This document shows, in pieces, positions 63,946-64,000 of a stretch of DNA of 64,000 nt. Position 1 is the first letter of the stretch; each line of letters begins with the position of its first letter. The stretch covers positions 1 through 64,000 of the forward strand of contig NZ_CAKTVU010000010.1 of the NCBI RefSeq assembly GCF_934630535.1, written 5' to 3'. The position numbers and the translations under genes are program-made. Origin of the DNA: an uncultured Senegalimassilia sp. Its GTDB lineage: Bacteria; Actinomycetota; Coriobacteriia; Coriobacteriales; Eggerthellaceae. The notes beneath the pieces are model-generated. The model was not told the origin of the DNA and did no database searches. It saw nothing but the letters and a program-made list of their open reading frames with translations.

Positions 63946-64000
63946 TGTTACACCTCCTTCTTCTCAAACTCGGGTTCCGCCCCATGCGGGTGGAGTCGCG
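63946..64000 (-). promoter_or_regulatory. Partial leader of the rplJL operon
   Basis: The last 55 bases contain the ribosome-binding site and the 3' end of a GC-rich leader (CACCCGCATGGGGCGG), the place where an L10 autoregulatory leader normally lies. The window cuts it off, so the structure cannot be judged. Confidence 0.45.

Overview
The window is high-GC, densely coded bacterial DNA. The best overall match is an anaerobic actinobacterium of the class Coriobacteriia, probably an Eggerthellaceae relative; this is inferred from gene content and not proven. The main pointers are two modules pairing a multiheme cytochrome c with a Tat-exported FAD-dependent reductase, two LuxR-type regulators fused to a polytopic membrane domain, a sensor kinase with extracellular solute-binding domains, and a short type IIA topoisomerase pair. 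No rRNA, tRNA, CRISPR array or intact prophage was recognised.

Layout. 1-4.5 kb: a minus-strand mobile-element-like cluster with a sigma-like HTH protein, a small protein, an active-looking large serine recombinase and a second recombinase-like protein lacking the catalytic residues; then a membrane-anchored unknown protein and a possible decayed gene. 4.9-19.4 kb: one long minus-strand exopolysaccharide locus. It reads from a LoaP/NusG-like antiterminator through a broken and an intact initiating sugar transferase, a WecG/TagA transferase, wecC and wecB (UDP-ManNAcA supply), a TupA-like ATP-grasp protein, glycosyltransferases, acetyltransferases, a pyruvyltransferase, Wzx, Wzy and an Fe-S F420-dehydrogenase-like protein. 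20.0-27.5 kb: hybrid histidine kinase, multiheme cytochrome and FAD reductase (plus strand), facing a LuxR-membrane regulator. 27.8-35.6 kb: a Fic protein preceded by phased palindromes, sbcCD and an orphan HipA-like kinase. 35.8-41.8 kb: topoisomerase IV-like A and B subunits and a helical unknown protein. 42.2-43.9 kb: an AlbA_2-type ATP-binding regulator between two 103-bp direct repeats. 44.4-48.5 kb: the second LuxR-membrane/FAD reductase/cytochrome module. 48.7-54.2 kb: a five-gene oligopeptide/nickel-type ABC importer. 54.4-62.8 kb: ligA, an HdeD-like protein, cysK, an Rrf2 regulator, a YgiQ-type radical SAM protein and a membrane protein. 62.9-64 kb: rplL and rplJ.

How the parts fit. 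The polysaccharide locus has initiation, precursor supply, assembly, modification, flipping and polymerisation, under what looks like processive antitermination from a structured leader; no chain-length regulator is present. The two reductase modules probably move electrons from the membrane pool through membrane-anchored multiheme cytochromes to exported flavoprotein reductases of unknown acceptor, each beside a membrane-LuxR regulator.

The most unusual non-coding structure is between 29.1 and 29.6 kb (seven palindromes of two classes at about 40-bp spacing upstream of fic) and around the AlbA_2 gene (103-bp direct repeats containing perfect palindromes). A REP-like repeat family occurs at several sites, once inside a coding region.
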